9,125 nucleotides of DNA from CAZBRS01 sp964494475. Lineage in GTDB: Bacteria > Myxococcota_A > UBA9042 > CAZBRS01. Position numbers and translations under genes: made by a program. The stretch lies in assembly GCA_964494475.1 (NCBI GenBank), contig CAZBRS010000111.1, positions 1-9,125 on the forward strand, given 5' to 3'. The notes under the pieces are model-generated. The model searched no databases. It had not been told where the DNA came from and was given only the letters and a program-made list of their open reading frames with translations. Shown here piece by piece: positions 7,136-9,125 of the stretch (within the stretch, counting starts at the first letter, position 1; each line of letters opens with the position of its first letter).

Positions 7136-7327
7136 ATGCAGACCAAGCGGTTCGTGTACTACGAAGAGGAAGGGATGTTCGTCGGCTGGCTCGAAGAGTT
7201 CCCGGACTATCGAAGCCAAGGCGCCACCCTGGAGGAGTTGAAGGAGAACCTGGCTGACATCCACTCCGACCTGACGGCCGGGCACATCCCCTGCGCGCAC
7301 CACGTCGGTGAGTTGCAGGTTGCATGA
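7136..7327 (+). CDS. hicB: HicB-family antitoxin (short, single-domain form)
   Basis: 63-residue antitoxin expected to bind and block the HicA ribonuclease encoded right after it. The sequence is typical of the short HicB type with a partial RNase-H-like fold: an aromatic first strand (RFVYYEEEGMFVGWL), the hallmark EEFPDYRSQGATLEELKENL at about 20-39, a helix DIHSDL, and a short final strand (GELQV). The C-terminal DNA-binding segment found in longer HicB proteins is absent, so autoregulation would need another protein or the HicA-HicB complex. The ATG has AAAGGGA 7 to 8 bases upstream. Its stop codon overlaps the hicA start (ATGA), which implies translational coupling. This pair is clearly less GC-rich than the nucleoside operon, suggesting recent transfer. 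Confidence 0.87.
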   Translation: MQTKRFVYYEEEGMFVGWLEEFPDYRSQGATLEELKENLADIHSDLTAGHIPCAHHVGELQVA

Positions 7328-7500
7328 AGAGGTCAGACCTGGTTCGCGCGATCGAAGCGCTCGGTTGTGTTCTCTTGCGACACGGCGCAAAGCACGATTG
7401 GTACCAGAACCCGGTCACGAAGGTCTGCCAGCCTGTACCGCGCCATCGAGAGATCAAGGAATCGCTCGCCAAGCACGTCGTGAAGATGTTGGCGAACTGA
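7324..7500 (+). CDS. hicA: HicA-family mRNA interferase toxin
   Basis: 58-residue toxin of the dsRBD-like HicA fold, which cleaves mRNA when its antitoxin is lost. The translation begins MKRSDLVRAIEALGCVLLRH and contains the family core: the catalytic-type histidine in GAKHDWY (His24), the NPVTKVCQPVPRH strand pair, and the closing helix REIKESLAKHVVKML. It belongs to the common subfamily with 'RHG-x-x-H-D-x-Y...PVPRHREI'. Length is normal, with no frameshift, so it appears functional. The start is given by the ATGA overlap with hicB; the gene order antitoxin-toxin is the reverse of the E. coli hicAB order. By hand count about 58 percent of its bases are G or C, against roughly 75 to 80 percent in parts of punA. 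The next gene start (kinase remnant) is 13 bases downstream. Confidence 0.9.
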   Translation: MKRSDLVRAIEALGCVLLRHGAKHDWYQNPVTKVCQPVPRHREIKESLAKHVVKMLAN

Positions 7501-7513
7501 ACGGGCTTCTTGC

Positions 7514-7596
7514 ATGGCCGCCGCAGATACGTTCGCCAGCCGCGTCATCGGGGGGCGCTACAAGCTCGGTAAGAAACTCGGCCAGGGCGGGTTCGG
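7514..7596 (+). pseudogene. Truncated 5' end of a Ser/Thr protein kinase gene
   Basis: From the ATG at 7514 the first 28 codons give MAAADTFASRVIGGRYKLGK and then KLGQGGFG, which is the canonical start of a bacterial PknB-type Ser/Thr kinase: the 'GRY-x-L-x-x-x-L-G' strand followed by the glycine-rich ATP loop GxGxxG. Homology stops there. The expected V-Y-x-A and V-A-x-K lysine strand, catalytic loop HRDxKxxN and DFG are missing, and the frame continues only into antisense of the nucleotidyltransferase gene until a stop at 7781-7783. The next residues YRAL could be a leftover of 'xVYRAL', which would put the breakpoint nearer 7608. No other kinase segment occurs in the window. It cannot encode an active kinase. 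A weak or absent Shine-Dalgarno suggests it was coupled to hicA or is simply not expressed. Confidence 0.75.
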
Positions 7597-8580
7597 CTAC
7601 CGTGCCCTCGGAATCGCGATCTCCTCGAGCACGAGCTTCCCCTCCAGACCCTCGAGGAACACGAGCACCCGCGCGGGGGTTCGCGACGCTTCTATCGCCA
7701 CGACGCGTTTGAGCTTGCGCCCGCGACCGACGTCTTCGAGCAGTCGCGCCAGCGTGGGGAGCGCCAGCCCCTCTCTGGCGTAGACGGCGCCCGCGATGGC
7801 GTCGAGCGCCTCGACCAAGTGACCGAGCGGCCCCTCGACCTTCGTCCGCTCCACGAACAAGGGAAAGTCGAACGCCTCCCAGTCGGCGCGAGCGCGCCGG
7901 ATGCGGTGAAAGGCCTCGGCCAGGTGCGGCCAACGCGCGGCCACGGCGTCCTGCACGGCCGGCCCTTCGACCAGATCGTCTCCGGCCGCCACCAGGTGGG
8001 CTCGCAACAGGTCCCGCGCGGCATGGTACAGGCCCGAGAAGAAGCAGTGCGCGCACGATGGATCCAGGTACTCCGACCACGTGCGCGTCAGCCAGCGCGT
8101 CGACGAGGTCATCCAGGCCTGGCGCGTGGCCTCGTTGGCTCTTGCTCGCGCTGCCCGGCGCTGCCAGGGCACCAGCGCCGCGTGCCCTTCGAGCACGAAC
8201 CCGTGCCGGAGCGCGACCAGATCGACGGGCGTGCGGGCGGCGAGCGCGCGGCCCAACGACGCGGCGTTCCGCACGACCAGGTTCACCTCGAGGTCTTCGC
8301 CGCCGATCTGAACGGTGTCGAGGTGCAGGCCCGGCTTGGCGCGTCGTCCGAGGATCCACAGGTCGAGGTCGCTGAGCCCGGGAACGTAGTCGCGGCTGGC
8401 GACCGAGCCGATCAGCACCACCGCCGTCAGATCGCCACGCTCGCGCAGGCCCTTGAGCAGCGGGAGATCGAGCGCGATCTCAGAGACGCTCGCGGCGACC
8501 TCGTCTTGGCTTTGGAGGGCCAGCCACGCGAGCGATCGCGTCGATGTTGGGGACGCGCTTCGCGTAGGACCGTCGCACAT
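7597..8580 (-). CDS. Pol-beta-superfamily nucleotidyltransferase with a C-terminal HEPN-like helical domain
   Basis: 327-residue protein of the minimal-nucleotidyltransferase/kanamycin-nucleotidyltransferase type, predicted cytosolic. The catalytic motif is clear: VVLIGSVASRDYVPGLSDLDL, with Gly58-Ser59 and the metal-binding Asp71 and Asp73; Glu98 in EDLEVNLVV is a candidate third carboxylate. From about residue 180 the chain is helical and HEPN-like (FFSGLYHAARDLLRAHLVAAG, then FHRIRRARADWEAF). The latter resembles the usual 'R-x-x-A-D-Y' end of HEPN domains but lacks a clear RX4-6H ribonuclease motif there; ARDLLRAH is the nearest fit. Targets could be a protein (AMPylation, as in MNT antitoxins), a tRNA, or a small molecule such as an aminoglycoside. 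The ATG at 8578-8580 has GGAGG 5 bases upstream. The first 20 residues look atypical, and an N-terminal frameshift is possible. The 3' end abuts the kinase remnant, so its last residues (PRAR) may be foreign. It lies 46 bases after the Phd-like gene. Confidence 0.8.
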   Translation of the reverse strand: MCDGPTRSASPTSTRSLAWLALQSQDEVAASVSEIALDLPLLKGLRERGDLTAVVLIGSVASRDYVPGLSDLDLWILGRRAKPGLHLDTVQIGGEDLEVNLVVRNAASLGRALAARTPVDLVALRHGFVLEGHAALVPWQRRAARARANEATRQAWMTSSTRWLTRTWSEYLDPSCAHCFFSGLYHAARDLLRAHLVAAGDDLVEGPAVQDAVAARWPHLAEAFHRIRRARADWEAFDFPLFVERTKVEGPLGHLVEALDAIAGAVYAREGLALPTLARLLEDVGRGRKLKRVVAIEASRTPARVLVFLEGLEGKLVLEEIAIPRAR

Positions 8581-8626
8581 GGGCCCCTCCCCCCGGCGAT
8601 CAGGCGGTCGACGAAGGGACGCGAGC

Positions 8627-8821
8627 TCACAGGTTCACGTCTCGGCCCGGCGAGGGGTCGCGCGGCGGTAACCACTCCTCCGGCTCGATCCCTTGCTCGT
8701 CGAGATGATGCGCTCGTCGCAAATCCATGACGGCCGCGTAGAAGCCGACCTTCTCGGGCGTGTGCTTCAGAACGTCTCCGAGCGGGACGATCGCGACAAC
8801 AGGCTCACCGCGCCGGCGCAT
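8627..8821 (-). CDS. Phd/YefM-like antitoxin, probably N-terminally truncated
   Basis: 64-residue protein beginning MRRRGEPVVAIVPLGDVLKH, which fits the middle of Phd/YefM antitoxins ('itr-x-Gep-v-aaivp-x-d'). It ends EPEEWLPPRDPSPGRDVNL, like the tails of Phd proteins paired with PIN-type toxins. Normal family members are about 80-90 residues, and the missing part is the N-terminal helix that makes the DNA-binding dimer. Reading upstream in the same frame gives 17 more open codons (ending LVVRERVA) that continue the family pattern, but they have no ATG, GTG or TTG and are closed by TGA at 8873-8875. The present ATG therefore looks like a fallback start, although AAAGGG lies 5 bases before it. 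The stop is part of GTGA, a typical coupling overlap, yet no toxin follows in that frame. It may be a decaying remnant or a trimmed antitoxin. Confidence 0.65.
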   Translation of the reverse strand: MRRRGEPVVAIVPLGDVLKHTPEKVGFYAAVMDLRRAHHLDEQGIEPEEWLPPRDPSPGRDVNL

Positions 8822-8846
8822 GGCTACCCTTTCACGGACGACCAGG

Positions 8847-9125
8847 CTACTGGCAATCCTCGGGGCACGTGTTCATGAACTGCTCGATGAGGCCGCACTC
8901 GCCGTCGCCGCAGGTGCCCGTGAGGCCGCCGGTGCCGCCGCCGCCCGTGTTGCCGCCGTCCTCGCAGTCCTCGGGGCAGGTGAACTGCTCGATGAGGCCG
9001 CACTCGCCGTCGCCGCACTCGCCCAGCAGGCCGCCGCCGCCCGTGTTGCCGCCGTCTTCGCAGTCTTCGGGGCAGGTGAACTGCTCGATGAGGCCGCACT
9101 CGCCGTCGCCGCACTCGCCCAGCAG
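8847..9125 (-). CDS. C-terminal part of a cysteine-rich repeat protein, probably extracytoplasmic (runs off the window)
   Basis: The last 92 codons of a gene entering from the right, ending in TAG at 8847-8849. The translation is a tandem repeat of CGDGECGLIEQFTCPEDC joined by EDGGNTGGGGLLGE linkers. Two full units are followed by a variant last unit with an altered linker (TGGLTGT) and an added Met-Asn before the last CPEDC-Gln. The 'CGDG-x-C...E...CP-x-DC' pattern is common in secreted or surface proteins of myxobacteria and relatives, where the four cysteines of a unit probably form disulfides; no function is known to me for this one. The frame is chosen because cysteines and glycines fall regularly and it stays open to the window edge; the arginine-rich alternative frame is meaningless. 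The N-terminus, including any signal peptide or catalytic domain, is outside the window. Confidence 0.8.
   Translation of the reverse strand: MLGECGDGECGLIEQFTCPEDCEDGGNTGGGGLLGECGDGECGLIEQFTCPEDCEDGGNTGGGGTGGLTGTCGDGECGLIEQFMNTCPEDCQ
8934..9125. repeat. Two tandem 96-bp repeats in the cysteine-rich gene
   Basis: Bases 8934-9029 and 9030-9125 are the same 96-base unit with only two differences (C/T at 8961 versus 9057 and at 8970 versus 9066). Both differences are synonymous (GAG/GAA for Glu). Each unit encodes 32 residues. The array probably continues past the window edge. A diverged partial unit occupies 8847-8933. Confidence 0.93.

Noticed and set aside
7514..7783. Intact 89-residue protein from the kinase start
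   Set aside because: After residue 28 the sequence is antisense to the nucleotidyltransferase gene and loses all kinase similarity, so a truncated pseudogene is the better reading.
7819..8730. 303-codon plus-strand open frame over the nucleotidyltransferase and Phd-like genes
   Set aside because: It is antisense to the GS...DLDL protein and shows no domain features.
8824..9114. Arginine/histidine-rich open frame opposite the expected composition in the repeat region
   Set aside because: It is a shifted reading of the cysteine-rich repeats; the CGDGEC...CPEDC frame has regular cysteines and stays open to the edge.
8847..9125. CRISPR-like array
   Set aside because: The repeats are directly adjacent without unique spacers and encode a regular protein repeat.

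Overview
The window looks like chromosomal DNA from a very GC-rich Gram-negative bacterium, most likely a myxobacterium or another member of the Myxococcota (former Deltaproteobacteria). The evidence is the strong G/C bias at third codon positions, a lipoprotein with an Asp/Ala-rich linker after its lipobox, and a secreted-type protein built of CGDGxC...CPEDC cysteine repeats, a style common in that group. This assignment is inference from composition and protein style only.

Left part (1-4720, minus strand). Five genes read leftwards with gaps of 6 to 49 bases and look like one transcription unit: a lipoprotein with a predicted alpha/alpha-toroid (six-hairpin-glycosidase-like) domain, a small SCP2-like lipid-binding protein, an FAD-dependent oxidoreductase of the VAO/PCMH superfamily, tilS (tRNA-Ile lysidine synthase) and the 5' part of ftsH (membrane AAA protease), which runs off the window. 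The tilS-ftsH pairing is a familiar housekeeping neighbourhood. The three genes upstream of it are unusual company.

Centre (4721-7066). A 187-base divergent intergenic region carries a candidate promoter in each direction. Rightwards are a pyrimidine-nucleoside phosphorylase (deoA/pdp) and a trimeric-type purine-nucleoside phosphorylase (punA). They are separated by 11 bases, and the second gene's Shine-Dalgarno sequence overlaps the first gene's stop codon. Together they make a compact nucleoside-salvage operon that converts nucleosides and phosphate into free bases and (deoxy)ribose-1-phosphate.

Right part (7067-9125). This is an accessory patch. A lower-GC hicB-hicA toxin-antitoxin pair (ATGA overlap; hicA encodes only 58 residues) is followed by the first 28 codons of a Ser/Thr protein kinase, cut off just after its glycine-rich loop. 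At that point the DNA turns into the 3' end of an opposite-strand nucleotidyltransferase gene whose C-terminal half resembles a HEPN-type helical domain. Upstream of the nucleotidyltransferase lies a short Phd-like antitoxin gene that appears to have lost its N-terminus, next to the 3' end of a cysteine-rich repeat protein with 96-bp repeats that are almost identical. Two truncated genes flanking a two-gene block suggest that 7597-8821 was pasted in by a rearrangement.

No rRNA, tRNA, CRISPR array, transposase or convincing intrinsic terminator was seen. I found no clear new multi-gene system. The most interesting material is the 7.1-8.9 kb patch of toxin-antitoxin-type genes and broken genes, and the odd lipoprotein/SCP2-like/flavoprotein trio ahead of tilS-ftsH.
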